A stretch of 64,000 bases of DNA from Cololabis saira. Taxonomy: Eukaryota > Chordata > Actinopteri > Beloniformes > Belonidae. Each line of letters starts with the position of its first letter. The stretch's first letter is position 1. This document shows positions 12,100 through 23,050 of this stretch, piece after piece. A model generated the notes under the pieces. It saw nothing but the letters and a program-made list of their open reading frames with translations. It had not been told where the DNA came from and did not search any database. The stretch is taken from contig NC_084599.1 of assembly GCF_033807715.1 (NCBI RefSeq), positions 27,812,125 to 27,876,124 on the forward strand, given 5' to 3'. The position numbers and the translations under genes were made by a program.

Positions 12100-14785
12100 T
12101 TTGCAAGGCAGTTAATCATGCTGAAGCAATATACTCCCTCAATCTGTCCATCCATCTGCCTCCCTTGTGTGCCTCATCCATTCTTTTTCTGTCTCTCTTA
12201 AATGTCTATTTCTCTTTTAAGCTAATCTTTCATTCTCACACACCATTCTGTCTTTTCCACATTTTGTTGATCAATCACATCTAACCTGCTGAACAAAAGG
12301 TGTGTTCACTTTTTCATGTTGTCTCACATTGTCGCTTTAGATGGAAAAAACCCAATCCCTTTATATTCACGTTGCCATATCTGACCTAACACAACTCACT
12401 TTTTCTTAATAATTCCTCCTCTCAGTCTAAGTCGTCTCGCCTCTATTTTCTGTCGGCCCATTCATTCGATAATAGCTGCTTTGAACACCCACTGACAATT
12501 TATCCAACCATCGCTTCTTCCCAGCTTTATCCTTCTTGTGATGGATGTTCACAGCTGGAGGTTGTCAGAACCAGTCAGCTCATGATGGCTGCTGGTAGTG
12601 GTCGTGATGGGATGGGCAGACTAAACAATTCTGCAGGTCCAGGTGAACCCAACGTTTCTATAATAGGAGGTAGGGCAGTGCTTGTGCTTTGTGTCACACA
12701 CAGATTGTTTAGGGAAAGAGACAGAAAAAAAGGAAGTTAGAAATCTGAAGATGCATTCAGTCGTGTCATACTACTCTTATAAAAATGATCTATTTGTGAA
12801 GTTTGGATAATTTGTTAAAGGGGATGGATAACTACGGCGTTTGTGCATTAAATGATGAATGCTAATCAAGCTTGATTAGTTGAGAATGAATGTGCCCATT
12901 GCTACTAATTTAGTGCCACAAAGGAGAGCCTCATAACAGCATTTTCCATTAACATTTCAATACATTAAGTTTTCTTTGAAAACATTCTTAGCTTTTGTTG
13001 TGTCTAAATAGGCAGGTTTCCATTTGCAGGGAACCTCCTCGTTGTTCCTTACAGCCATCGGCACACCACTGTGTCTCCATCATAGAAGGAAGACTATGGA
13101 ACGATATACTGGCGATTAATGGTTACGTAATCATTCCTTGACAGTTTGTGATTACTTAAAAAACATTTTGCAGCAGTGCTGACTTTTGTGCCTTTTATTA
13201 TTTGCTGTAGGGCAGAAGAGACAGAAATCGATCAGCGCTTTTATTGTACTCTTTGGCAATCAAACGTGTAATTCCCTTCTTATTTTCAATCTAGCATTTT
13301 GGTTGAGGAAGAAAAAAGACCAGAAGAGACTGGAGAATTGTTTTGTTTGTGTGTTTGTCCTTTTACTTTCTTTCCTGAAGTACAATGGTCCAACTCAAAA
13401 ACGCAAACGGAATACCTATCTATTCATTTCTCCTTACGTTGCTCTTGCGGGCATCTGTTGTACCCCCATTTTCCACCACATCTTTTATTTTAGGGAAAAC
13501 TTACTTCAGGTCAACCAAGTGGTCTGAATCTTTTTATCACCTTTTGTGGAAGTGTATACATTTTCAGAAGTGAGGCCACATGACGTGTGAATTTTATGTT
13601 TTAAAAACTGATTTGTCACATAACTCACATAACATAAATAGTTTCTTGGTCCACATTTTCCTTTAATTGTGCCGTCCATTCACCTCAGCATTGTTTTTCT
13701 TAAGCAAATGCAATTTCAAGACATTTATTTCTCTTTAGAGTTTTTTTTTTTGTATTTTTGCCTAAGACCTTGTCATGATGATAATTGATAATGGGAGAGT
13801 TGGAAAGGTGCATGAAGTCTTCAGTGCTCAGATTCTCAGCCTTGTCTTCTGCTCCCTTAAACAATCTTTCGTGTCTGAGCACGATGAATTCTGACATTTG
13901 TATTTTGGAAAGTGCCAGGATTCATTAGGGGAGAAAAAAACACAAATAAAACATCTGGCAACAGAAAAAACTGCTCATTTCACATATTCAGGTAGTCAAA
14001 TGAGCTCCTTTTCAGGGAGAAACCTACACTTTCTCCCACAGGCTTGCACGGACACTCGAGATGATGGAGGAATTGTTTCATCTTCCATTTTTCTTAACCT
14101 GATGTGTATGGCAAATCTGGAGTCTTCACACCACATGATATTTTGTCCATTGTTCCAAGTGAAAGTATATCTCCCTAGGAATGTATTTTTTTCTTCTTGA
14201 TTATCTTCACTTATAGGCTGTTTTCTAAAGATTACATAGCTTTCTACTCTCAATACCTTGACTTGTCTTCGCACTGCGCATTCGGAAGTGATCTGACTTA
14301 TAGAATTAAATAGTGGCGGGCGGTGTATTTCACACTTAGGCCTTCAGTGATGTCCAACTTAGTCAATAAATACCTCTCATTATGCCAGCATTTATAACAC
14401 CAAGGCTGGAGGGTAGTTAGAAACACACTTAAGCACTAGTAGGCATTGCATCACCTCAGTTGTGTACAAAATGGGCTATTATCTGACGCATTTCAAAAAT
14501 CAAAAAACCTGCATCAGCAATTAAAACATATCTCATACGCTACTGTCAAAGCTTAAAAATAAAAGGGTCTATGCAAGCTTTAAAAAGATTGTACAAAAAA
14601 ATGGCAAAATCCCAGTTTAATATCAGAAAGACGCAGACATACTTTGACGACAAGGACACAATAAAGAAGTCTCTTTGTGAAAAACTTTTTCATGTCAAAA
14701 CATGATGTTCCACGGCTTTTTGTGACCTGTTGCTTTGAGTACAATCACACAGCTGCGCCACTGTGCCAGATTTACATACATTGCA
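12100..14785. other. Noncoding, no recognised gene
   Basis: Unrecognised AT-rich DNA with chance ORFs up to about 113 codons. A GC-richer segment near 14310-14345 ('gtggcgggcggtgtatttc') may be the end of a degraded DNA element, but I could not find its partner end. Confidence 0.3.
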
Positions 14786-14789
14786 GAAC

Positions 14790-14983
14790 AGTTATTTATT
14801 AATCTGCACTGTGTACATACATATTTATATATGTGTGCATATATGTGTATATGCTGTGCATTATGTTTATTTCACTGCATAAGCACTTCCTAAGATTCTA
14901 TCTGCATTTCGTTGCCCTGCACTTTACCTGTACCTGTAACATGTGCAATGACAATAAAGTTGAATCTAATCTAATCTAAAGAA
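14790..14983 (+). mobile_element. LINE/SINE 3' end with (TCTAA)n tail
   Basis: The 3' terminal segment ('gctgtgcattatgtttattt', 'catttcgttgccctgcactt', 'gtgcaatgacaataaagttg') ends in a TCTAA pentanucleotide tail at about 14965-14982. The AATAAA at about 14953 and the short-unit tail are typical of non-LTR retroposons in fish. Only the 3' end is present, indicating 5' truncation. Family not determined. Confidence 0.6.
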
Positions 14984-14985
14984 GG

Positions 14986-17518
14986 GCAATATTTTTTTTG
15001 TTCCATTTTCAGTATATTTGTCATTTTAGTTTGTTATTATGTGTTGTTATTACGAAATAAATCATAAAAACATATTAAATGTGAAAAAAAATAAACAAAA
15101 TGTTTGCACTCACCAAATGGCTGTGTCCCCGAAAACTCAAACCAGTAAGTATCGATATCCAATCACAGGACGCGTAAATGTCACATTCAATGTGAGGCTA
15201 GCTAGACGGCCTTACTGACACAACTCGTGATCGGATTGGCTATCGCAACTATCTATCAACTGTATTTGACCGTTCGCTTTCAAAGCACAGATGCCTGCAT
15301 TGTAGATTCTGAAGGCACAGGCAGATTTCATACACCTGGCAACATAACATAACTGAATTCTGATTGGAGAAAAACTCTAAACCTAAAAACAACAGCACTG
15401 GAAGGGGCATAATATGACATGAAGAGAATATGAATACTTTTAAATATTTAGGGAAAGTAAAGGTTAATTAAAAAATTAAATTAACCTTTATCATAATTGC
15501 GATCATGATTTCTGGTTATGTTAGGCCAGCAGAGAAGACCTTGCTGGCCCTGACGGCTCACCACTGCTGTTAAACAACACAGTGGGTTTGACTGTTGATT
15601 TTCTTTCATGAGATATCCCCTCACCTTTGATGTGATCTGCAAACATGATTCCATCCAAATACAGATCCTCACAGTTTAGTGATGGGTCACCACTCCAGGT
15701 TTTAATAATGTGTTGGACAGTTCTTTGTCCAAGTTTAGTAGTTTGCCGAGATACTTTTTCTGGCTGCTTGACGCAGACCAACATTTGAACCTGCTTCTCA
15801 TATATGAATTGATTAATAACATGATTCCCTCTGGATTTTAGATGGACTGGTGGCCCGCCTGAGGGTATCCTGTCTCTTGCCCGATGTCAGGTCCAGCTCA
15901 TGAATGAATGACTGAAGGAAGGGATGGAGAGAGGGAGGGATGGAGGGAGGAAGGAATTGAGGAATGGAGTGCTGGATGTTTGCCTTCCAAAAATATAAAG
16001 TGCCTTGGCATCAACTTTTATCTTAACAATAATTTAAATCTGGTGGTCAGGTTTATTTAAGAAAAAAAATGAAAACATAATGGCTTGCTTAAATGTGACA
16101 TGGGTCTTTGTGATAATTGCATGCACATAGTGCCTAGCGATGCACTGAGTGCCGACGAAGTGACAGGGTGAGCGTAAATACAGCAGTGAAGATGGATTGA
16201 CCAGGGATATATTAAAGTATATATATTTAAACATAGATAAAGCCAAAAATGAGTTTGTTTTCAACAAAACTGCATGCTCCGTTCTTCCGTCACCAAATAA
16301 ATAAATAAAGATTCATACCTTTATTTTATCATGCATTTAATAGCTTTTCAGACTGGAAACTGCACCAGAGCATGATGTAATGATTGAGATATTGTAGACA
16401 GCAACCAAATCAAAAATAAACCAAGATTTACATAGAAAGGTGATGCTATGTAGGGTACAGACAGGAAAACACAGGGGGTTGGTTGCACAGTGAAAAATTG
16501 TTGAGAGATGTCAAGTTTGTGAGGGTGCATGAACAAAAAAGATGCAAGCAGGCAGACAAAAAAAAGAGCTAGGGGTGTCTTGGTTTTGTGAGTGAGCAAC
16601 AAATGGACAGACCTCAAGTGTGCGAGGGAAGTGTGGGTTGTCACAGATAGATGAATACAAAAAGTAACAGAAAAAAGGGGATGGAAGGTTAAGAAGTGGA
16701 ATGGAAGAGCTGGCATGAAGGACTGGCTGGAGAAAATAAGTATAACATACAGAAACGGACAGATGTGCAGCTGGCATGATAGGGAGGTGATTTCCTGAAG
16801 AGGGCCATCCACAAACTTGCAAAACACAACATCTTGATGTTACAGTTTCAAATCCCTGGTATCCCTGCAGCTGTGCTAATCAAGTTTTTTTATTATAACA
16901 AATATTTTTGCATCATAAATCACAAAATGAGGCCAATTCAAACAAGAACATTATTCACTGAATGAAAAAATGACACTCCATAGATTAGAGCTGTTTGTAC
17001 AAGTGAATATCAGGTGTTATATACACAAAAGTGACAGAATCTGGATAAGCCAGGATTTAATATGATGCATGTTCAGCAGAGACATAGAAGAGAGATTATT
17101 TTACAGTCAGTTTAATCAAATAACTCACAATCACTTCTGGGATGCTGGTACATATGGTCTCTGCAGATGTGACTGAATCATCTGGCACATTAAAATTATT
17201 TGTTAAGAAATACTGGATTAATGGGAGACTTAATGTAAGAAGAAAAATGACATATGTGGAATTTATCCACAATCTGACAAAAATGCTTTACTGTTATAAT
17301 ATCAGCTGCAAGAAAGAAAAAAAATATTTAGCAAAGCGCACACTCTTCAGACTCACAGTGCATTGCTCAGATGTAGTCACTTGGGGGTTTTCCTCCAAAA
17401 CTACATGACTGAATCAATATTAACATATCAGATTTTGCAGATTTTGAAACTTACCAAAGGCCTGTCTGCGTCAACTGTAATCATAGACACTGGACACTGA
17501 ATTTGATTACCCCCCCCC
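14986..17518. other. Noncoding, no recognised gene
   Basis: No ORF with recognisable motifs. There is a GGA-rich purine patch near 15905-15965. The minus-strand ORF of 159 codons at 16348-16827 has hydrophobic low-complexity composition and no family features. Confidence 0.3.
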
Positions 17519-18134
17519 CAGTGTTTCCCAACCTGGGGTCCGGGCCCCCCCTGGGGGGGCGCCAGAGATCTCTGGAGGGGCGCGAAAATTTGTCTGTTTG
17601 AAGATATGCAGTTGTAAAAATTATATTTGCGCATGTTAGATAAATAAAAAATCATAATAACACAACTAATGGAATACAGTAATCCAAGTCTGTATAAACT
17701 CACTTGAAAATATTTTTTGGTCATTTTAAAATACTAAGTTTTTTATCAGGATAAAAACTTAAAAACGTATTATTATATCATTATTCAACATTTAATCATA
17801 CTACTACTCCGACAGGTTGTTAAAGGAAAAATGTTAAAAAATGTTGCTCTCATATTAAAAGAGACATTTTTCAGAAATATTTTTATGTCCTTGCAATAAT
17901 TTTTTGTGTGTATTTTATACATTGGTGACACAAAAGGAAGGTGAGAAAAACAAAGTACATGGTAAACCAAAGAGAAATGTATCAAAAAAACCTAATTAAT
18001 GTTAATTTTTTCAATTAAAGATTTGTAACGAATCACTTTACTCTTTTAGTGCTAGTACGTACGGGTCGGGGGGCCTGGCTGGTCTTAGACACAAGTAGGG
18101 GGGGGCTCCAAGGAAAAAAGGTTGGGAACCACTG
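17519..18134. mobile_element. Nonautonomous hAT-type element with CAGTG termini
   Basis: The left end 'cagtgtttcccaacctgggg' and right end 'aggttgggaaccactg' (18119-18134) form a TIR of about 16 bp in the style of hAT (Charlie/Tip100-like) elements. The subterminal region is G/C-rich on the left ('ggggggcgccag'). The 616-bp interior is AT-rich and has no transposase. An 8-bp target duplication is not evident: the left flank is a C run and the right flank is 'acttatgc'. The call rests on the TIRs. Confidence 0.7.
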
Positions 18135-18944
18135 ACTTATGCGATAAATGCAAGGCTGTCTTTTAACAGACCAATGATAGTATTAGTACATTGACATCTG
18201 TTGCACGAAATGTAAATTGACGGACTTCATTTCATTTGAATGGGACAGATGCTGCAACATAAAAAAATGATATAACAAATATACAAAATATACAAGGCAT
18301 CACAGCACTGAGTTACTGCTAATTTCCATACTCGCCCCTCAGATGAGCTTAGTAAACCAAAGTAGTAAAGTATTTGCCAACAAATTTATGATTTATTTTC
18401 AAATGCAAATTTCTACCAAACATACTGTTATGCATAACCAATTTATTTAAATGTGCAGTACAACGTGATACCGGGACACACTCAGGCAACTATATATTAA
18501 ATTGACTTTTAATAAATCCATCAGCTTACTTCAAAATGTTGTTGGTTTTGGTCGGAAAATAAAACTATTTAGCCTTTAAAAGTCCTCAACCTAACTCAGA
18601 TGGAGCGTTTATGCCTTTTGGCCTGAGTAAAGGATTGAGTGCCACCTTTTTACTGTTTACATAGTACTTAAATGGTAAATAACTGTATTTATTTGCTGTT
18701 TTTCTTGTCTGTATCAAGTATAAGGCCAATTCAGACGTTCATACTTCCTTTCAAAAAATAATAAAAAAGAAAAACCTTGGGGTAATCACAGTTCAACATT
18801 CAAGGTAGTATTTACTCAGCCTCAGTTCGAAACCCCCCCACAAACAAATGGAAAATAAGGCATATAAAAAAATCTGTAAACTTTGTCAGTTTGTTTAGGT
18901 TTTGTTACTTTCCCCAACCCCATGAAGCCACTTTACAGGACTTT
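18135..18944. other. Noncoding, nothing recognised
   Basis: AT-rich DNA between the hAT-type element and the L2 fragment. Confidence 0.3.
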
Positions 18945-19696
18945 GTCATTTATTCACATAAACACTCCCTGAGGTCATCTGGATCTGGTTTGTTGTGGTT
19001 CCCAAGAACCAGAACCAAGCAAGGTGAGGCAGCGTTCAGTTATTCTGCTCCTCACCGGTTGAACAAACTTCCTGTAGACCTGAGGTCTGCTCCAACTGTC
19101 AGCTCCTTTAAATCAGGCCTAAAAACATTACTGTTTACTGAAGCGTACTCTTAAAGGAGCTTGAGGCCGGATTGTGGCAAGATTTATGAAAAAAATCCGT
19201 ATACATTTTAAGTTTTCTAGTAATAATGTCAGATGAAGCGTTCCAAACCCAAAAGAATGAGCCCTCTAGTGTATCTCTCCTTTGCCTTGAACAGGCTGTG
19301 TGCTGCAAAATGTGCTGCAATTCGGTCCCGAATTTCCCGCGCTGGGCTGCGGATGTGACGTCACATGACGCTGCATGTGCGTTCTCCCCGTTCTCCCGTG
19401 CCGGCTTCACTGTTGGCTGCAGTACCCCCAACGGCCGTCGTGGTGAAGGGTGGCGCTAGAGAGTCTCATTTCTTAAAAGGAGCCTCAAGCTCCTTTAAAT
19501 GAAATACTTACCTGCTGTACTCTTGCCCTTATTTTTAACAGCTTGTGCTTTTTATTATTTTACCTCTTTTATCATTTTATTTCATTTTATTTGTTATTTA
19601 CTGTTTAATTGTGTCTTGCCGCTTTTAATGTTGATGTAAAGCACTTTGAATTACCTTGTGTTGAATTGTGCTATACAAATAAACTTGCCTTGCCTA
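18945..19696 (+). mobile_element. L2 LINE 3' end, interrupted by a TTAA element
   Basis: The plus strand encodes the last about 65 residues of an L2 ORF ('HSLRSSGSGLLWFPRTRTK', 'APHRLNKLPVDLRSAPTVSS', 'FKSGLKTLLFTEAYS') up to 19153. The 3' UTR resumes at 19499 ('gaaatacttacctgctgta') and ends at about 19696 with 'aataaacttgccttgcc'. The gap is an inserted 340-bp element. The minus-strand L2 tail at 28850-29125 is the same sequence without the gap. 5'-truncated, as most LINE copies are. Confidence 0.85.
19151..19498. mobile_element. TTAA-flanked nonautonomous DNA transposon (piggyBac- or Kolobok-type MITE)
   Basis: 340 bp bounded on both sides by TTAA (19151-19154 and 19495-19498) with 13-bp perfect terminal inverted repeats ('aggagcttgaggc' / 'gcctcaagctcct'). 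It sits inside an L2 tail. The orthologous L2 tail at 28850-29125 has one uninterrupted TTAA at this point, so insertion with TTAA duplication is read directly from the window. The interior is GC-rich with a 'tgacgtca' motif near 19360 and has no transposase. TTAA target choice is shared by piggyBac and Kolobok; I cannot separate these from the ends alone. Confidence 0.88.
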
Positions 19697-19721
19697 TAAT
19701 CAATGAACTGAATTTTGGTCT

Positions 19722-19893
19722 TATCATTTTATTTCATTTATTCGTTGTTTAAACGTACTCTTAAATTAGCAACCTGGCTTTTATTATTATTTTACTGTAC
19801 AATTATGTCTTGCTGTTTTTAATGTCGATGTAAAGCACTTTGAATCACCTTGTGTTGAATTGTGCTATATAAATAAACTTGCCTTGCCTTGCC
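19722..19893 (+). mobile_element. Second L2 LINE 3' tail
   Basis: Repeats the L2 3' UTR ('gtactcttaaattagcaacc', 'gatgtaaagcactttgaatc', 'ttgtgttgaattgtgctata') and ends in a 'ttgcc' repeat tail at about 19890. It lies immediately downstream of the first L2 tail, either as a separate insertion or as a local duplication. The sequences differ at several positions, which favours an independent copy. Confidence 0.75.
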
Positions 19894-20157
19894 TTACTGA
19901 GCACCGAAAACACCAAAAGCTCCAAAAGACACTAGTATGTCAGAGAGGCCAGACGTGTCCCCACTTCCTCACTGTATGACTAGTGCACACAAACAATAAT
20001 GTGGTAGTACTTGTACACATATCAGAACATACCAACCATCCCACATTTGCCCTAAACTGGCCACATCTTGTACACTGAGAGATGTAAGTGGTGACTTTAT
20101 ACTTGAAGACATTCTTCAGTCAAATAAGATGCATATAAACAGCTTTAGGTATAAGGG

Positions 20158-20322
20158 TTACGCTGTGTTTTTTCCTTGCCACTGTTTGGCTTAAGGCTTT
20201 TCTCCCACTAGAGGAGTTTATACCTGCCGTTGTTTATGTTTATGTAATAATTGCACAAGGGTCATGTTCTGGGTCTCTGTTGTAATAGATGCTATATAAA
20301 TAAAATCGAATTGAATGCTTTA
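20158..20322 (+). mobile_element. Retroposon 3' end, (GAATT)n-tail family
   Basis: Contains the block 'gccactgtttggcttaaggc', 'ttctcccactagaggagttt', then 'aataattgcacaagggtcat', 'tgctatataaataaaa' and a GAATT-like tail. The same family is present in reverse at 30895-30990, 36000-36190 and 47241-47506. Non-LTR tail style; no coding region. Class (SINE versus truncated LINE) undetermined. Confidence 0.65.
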
Positions 20323-20538
20323 CTGCAACAGAACGCAGAACATAATTTATCACAAATGAATAATGCTATATATGCATGTATATAAATACCCAACAATATA
20401 TATTCCTCCACAAACTCTAATGAACCAGTGCCATCACAAAAAATAAGAAAATGTTGTACTATTGAATAAGCTGCCATGACTTTGGAGGAGAAAGTGGAAT
20501 CAACTTACAAGTTAAAAGTTGTTTATTCAATTTGTTCC

Positions 20539-20541
<3 letters not shown>

Positions 20542-20635
<94 letters not shown>

Positions 20636-20662
20636 TATTTATTTATTTATTTATTTATTTAT
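20542..20662. repeat. (TA)n then (TTTA)n microsatellite
   Basis: About 90 bp of TA followed by about 30 bp of TTTA. It abuts the left TIR of the next DNA transposon. Confidence 0.95.
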
Positions 20663-22005
20663 TAGGGATGCAACGCTTCTCGGTATGAAAACGAACCATT
20701 CAGTTCGCCCTCCACGGTTCAATACGCCCTTGTGTGCTGCGGATTTTCGGTTTTGCCATTAATTTAGCATTAATGCTTTACAACCCACTGTGCGTGTTTG
20801 CGTGCCTGTCAGCCTGCTGCAGAAAAGCCCTCCTCGCGAGTTGTAGTCACTGTTGTAGCTCCGCCCACTCCCCCATCACACAGAACAGACCCGGAAACCA
20901 ACAGAGTCATGGAGAGCACGAGCCGGGGAGCTGACTGACAAAAGTTTGAAGAAGCACCGGCTTCATTCAAATTCCCAGTGTGGCATCATTTCGGTTTCGC
21001 TGTTGAATACAACAACGATGGAGTGAAAAATGTTAACAGAACTTGTACTGTCTGTTAACATTGCTTGAAACATGTCCCATACGCAAAAGGAAACACGAGC
21101 AATATGAGCATCATCTGCAGCGTCAAAACCCTGATGTAAAGCTTTCTGCACACAGGACAGTCGAGCGACTCGATATGGTAACACCAGTGAAAAAACAACT
21201 GTCTATCGAGAATGCTTTCTAAAAGAGTGCCACTTCAGATAAACACAAGAAAATAACCCTTGCAGTGGGAGCGTTCATTGCTAATGATTTGCAGCCCTTT
21301 TCGGTGGTCGGAGATGTGGGGTTTCGTCACCTAATGAAAACACTCGACCCATGATATGTTGTGCCCTCCCGCACACATTTCAACAACGTTATTATTCCCG
21401 GCCTCTACGACACAACGCCCAAAACAATTGAAAACAATTTGGCGCAAACACAACACCTCGCACTGACCACGGGCCACACAGAGTTACTTGACTGTGACGG
21501 TCCACTATGTTGGATTGGGAAATGAAGAGTGCCGTACTGCCAACTCGTCCCCTGTATGACAGCCATACAAGCGCCCACTTGGCAGAGGAGTTGAGAAATA
21601 TAGTGACTGAGTGGAAGTTGGAGCGACTAAACATGACCATACCAGTCACGTATAGCGTATACAGGTAGTCACGGAATAAAAGGGCAGTTTACCATTTAAA
21701 AGTGTTGTGTTCAGTAACTGTTTTACATGTGAAAGAGTTTCTTAAAGATATGTTATACTATTGTATTTAGTATAGTGTGTACTGTACTAACTGTACTGAG
21801 TTGTCAAGATTAAGAGGCTGTTGACTTAAAAGAATTATAGTAATTTACATTTTGAAAAGTGACAAGCAAAATAAACAGATTATTTGGGAAAAAAAAGCTC
21901 TCTTTATGCACATAACACAAACTGAAACCGTACCGAAACGAACTGAAACTGTGGCCCAAAAACTGAAACCGAACCGAACCGTGGGCTACCTGAACCGTTG
22001 CACCC

Positions 22006-22008
<3 letters not shown>
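20663..22008 (+). mobile_element. hAT transposon (BED-finger type), degenerate
   Basis: The termini 'tagggatgcaacg' and 'cgttgcacccct' + 'a' form inverted repeats, and subterminal 'gaaccg'-type repeats are clustered on the right. Both sides are TA tracts, so the 8-bp target duplication typical of hAT cannot be told from the microsatellite. The interior carries a dead hAT transposase N-terminal half (see the separate entry). At 1.35 kb it is shorter than an autonomous hAT, so the C-terminal half including the dimerisation domain appears deleted. Confidence 0.75.
20913..21660 (+). pseudogene. ZBED-like hAT transposase fragment
   Basis: Translating across several frames gives the chain of a BED-finger hAT transposase. 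'ASFKFPVWHHFGF' and 'EYNNDGVKNVNRTCTVC' lead into a 'HVPYAKGNTSNM' block, the BED zinc finger layout (about 20970-21110). It continues with 'AVGAFIANDLQPFSVV' and 'GFRHLMKTLDP' (about 21265-21345), and with 'YDSHTSAHLAEELRNIVTEW' (about 21555-21615), which is catalytic-core sequence in this family. Stop codons and frame changes are frequent, so no protein can be made. The family is known to bind TIRs through the BED finger and cut DNA with an RNase H-like core. Identified by motif order, not by alignment. Confidence 0.7.

Positions 22009-22052
<44 letters not shown>
22009..22052. repeat. (TA)n tract joining two TIR elements
   Basis: About 44 bp of TA exactly between the right end of one element ('cacccct' + 'a') and the left end of the next ('taggggtgtaacg'). 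Confidence 0.95.
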
Positions 22053-22055
<3 letters not shown>

Positions 22056-22970
22056 GGGTGTAACGGTACATGTATTTGTATTGAACCGTTCGGTATAGCG
22101 TGTTCGGTTCGGAACGGAGGCGTACCGAACAAGTTTCCACACGGACATATTAAGTAGAGGACCGCACGTTGTGGAGCAGAGCGCTGCTGCAGCTGCACAT
22201 TGGAAGTGGCGCTCACACCGAGAAACAACAAGCAACAGTTGTAGCCGACCAAATCCGCTCCGACCCGGTGTGTCAGTGATCAGCGCAGACAGACTGCAGC
22301 TTCGCCTGAATTATGGTTCCGCGTTAAATCGACGGCGTAGGGTCGCGGTGCGGTGCGTGTCGTGTCGCCGCGTACCCTACGCCGTCGGTTCTGCGTTGGT
22401 GTGACGCGGAACCATAAATCAGCCACCGGGAGCAATGGCTCGCTGGGTTGATGTTGATCCGCGGACCAAACTTGTTAAGGAGCATCAAACTCACTCTTAT
22501 CTACGCGGAAATAACGCTAAAATATAAAGAAGGCGTCCCAAAGTGTGATCTATGGTGAAATAGGAAAATTAAGATGTGTAAGCTATATGTGTAGGCTGTT
22601 CCCACTGTTCCCTCCAGTTCTGCAGCGCAGCTCGAAACCCCGCCCACCCCCGCCCCGCTGCAGGCACTGACGCTTTCAGTGTGAATGCAAGGTAATGCCG
22701 CTAGTATTGGCAATAAAAGTAAATTATTTATAAATGTTATTTAATCTGAGCAACAACTTTAAACTGTTCAGTGTTGCAACTGTTCAATTTTGCACATCAG
22801 GGAGATATTTTTTTTTAAGTCTGAGCCAATGTTATTTTGTGTGTGTGTAATAAACAACTAGCACGTTTATATTTTGCATTTTGTTTTCTTAGTGTACCGA
22901 AAATGAACCGAACCGTGACCTCCAAACCGAGGTACGTACCGAACCGAGATTTTTGTGTACCGTTAAACCC

Positions 22971-22973
<3 letters not shown>
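22053..22973. mobile_element. Nonautonomous TIR element related to the hAT at 20663
   Basis: The left end 'taggggtgtaacggtaca' and the reverse complement of the right end, 'taggggtttaacggtaca', are imperfect TIRs, closely similar to those of the neighbouring hAT element. Subterminal 'accgaacc'/'ggttcgg' repeats occur on both sides. No transposase remains. It carries a small palindromic MITE at 22304-22424 and is bounded by TA tracts on both sides. Confidence 0.65.
22304..22424. repeat. Palindromic MITE, 'ctgatttatggttccgcg' family, copy 1
   Basis: The outer arms 'ttatggttccgcg' and 'cgcggaaccataaat' pair, as do the inner arms 'cgacggcgtaggg' and 'ccctacgccgtcg', making an almost continuous hairpin with a short loop. 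The family recurs at 33017-33141. Confidence 0.7.

Positions 22974-23047
<74 letters not shown>
22974..23047. repeat. (TA)n microsatellite
   Basis: About 74 bp of TA starting right at the end of the preceding TIR element. Confidence 0.95.

Positions 23048-23050
<3 letters not shown>

Noticed and set aside
16348..16827. 159-codon minus-strand ORF that looks membrane-like
   Set aside because: A Phe/Leu/Ser-rich reading of a purine-rich plus strand; an overlapping ORF in another frame is equally long, and nothing is recognisable.
20542..20662. CRISPR-like or tandem array signal
   Set aside because: It is a simple TA/TTTA microsatellite with no spacers; the genome is a vertebrate's.
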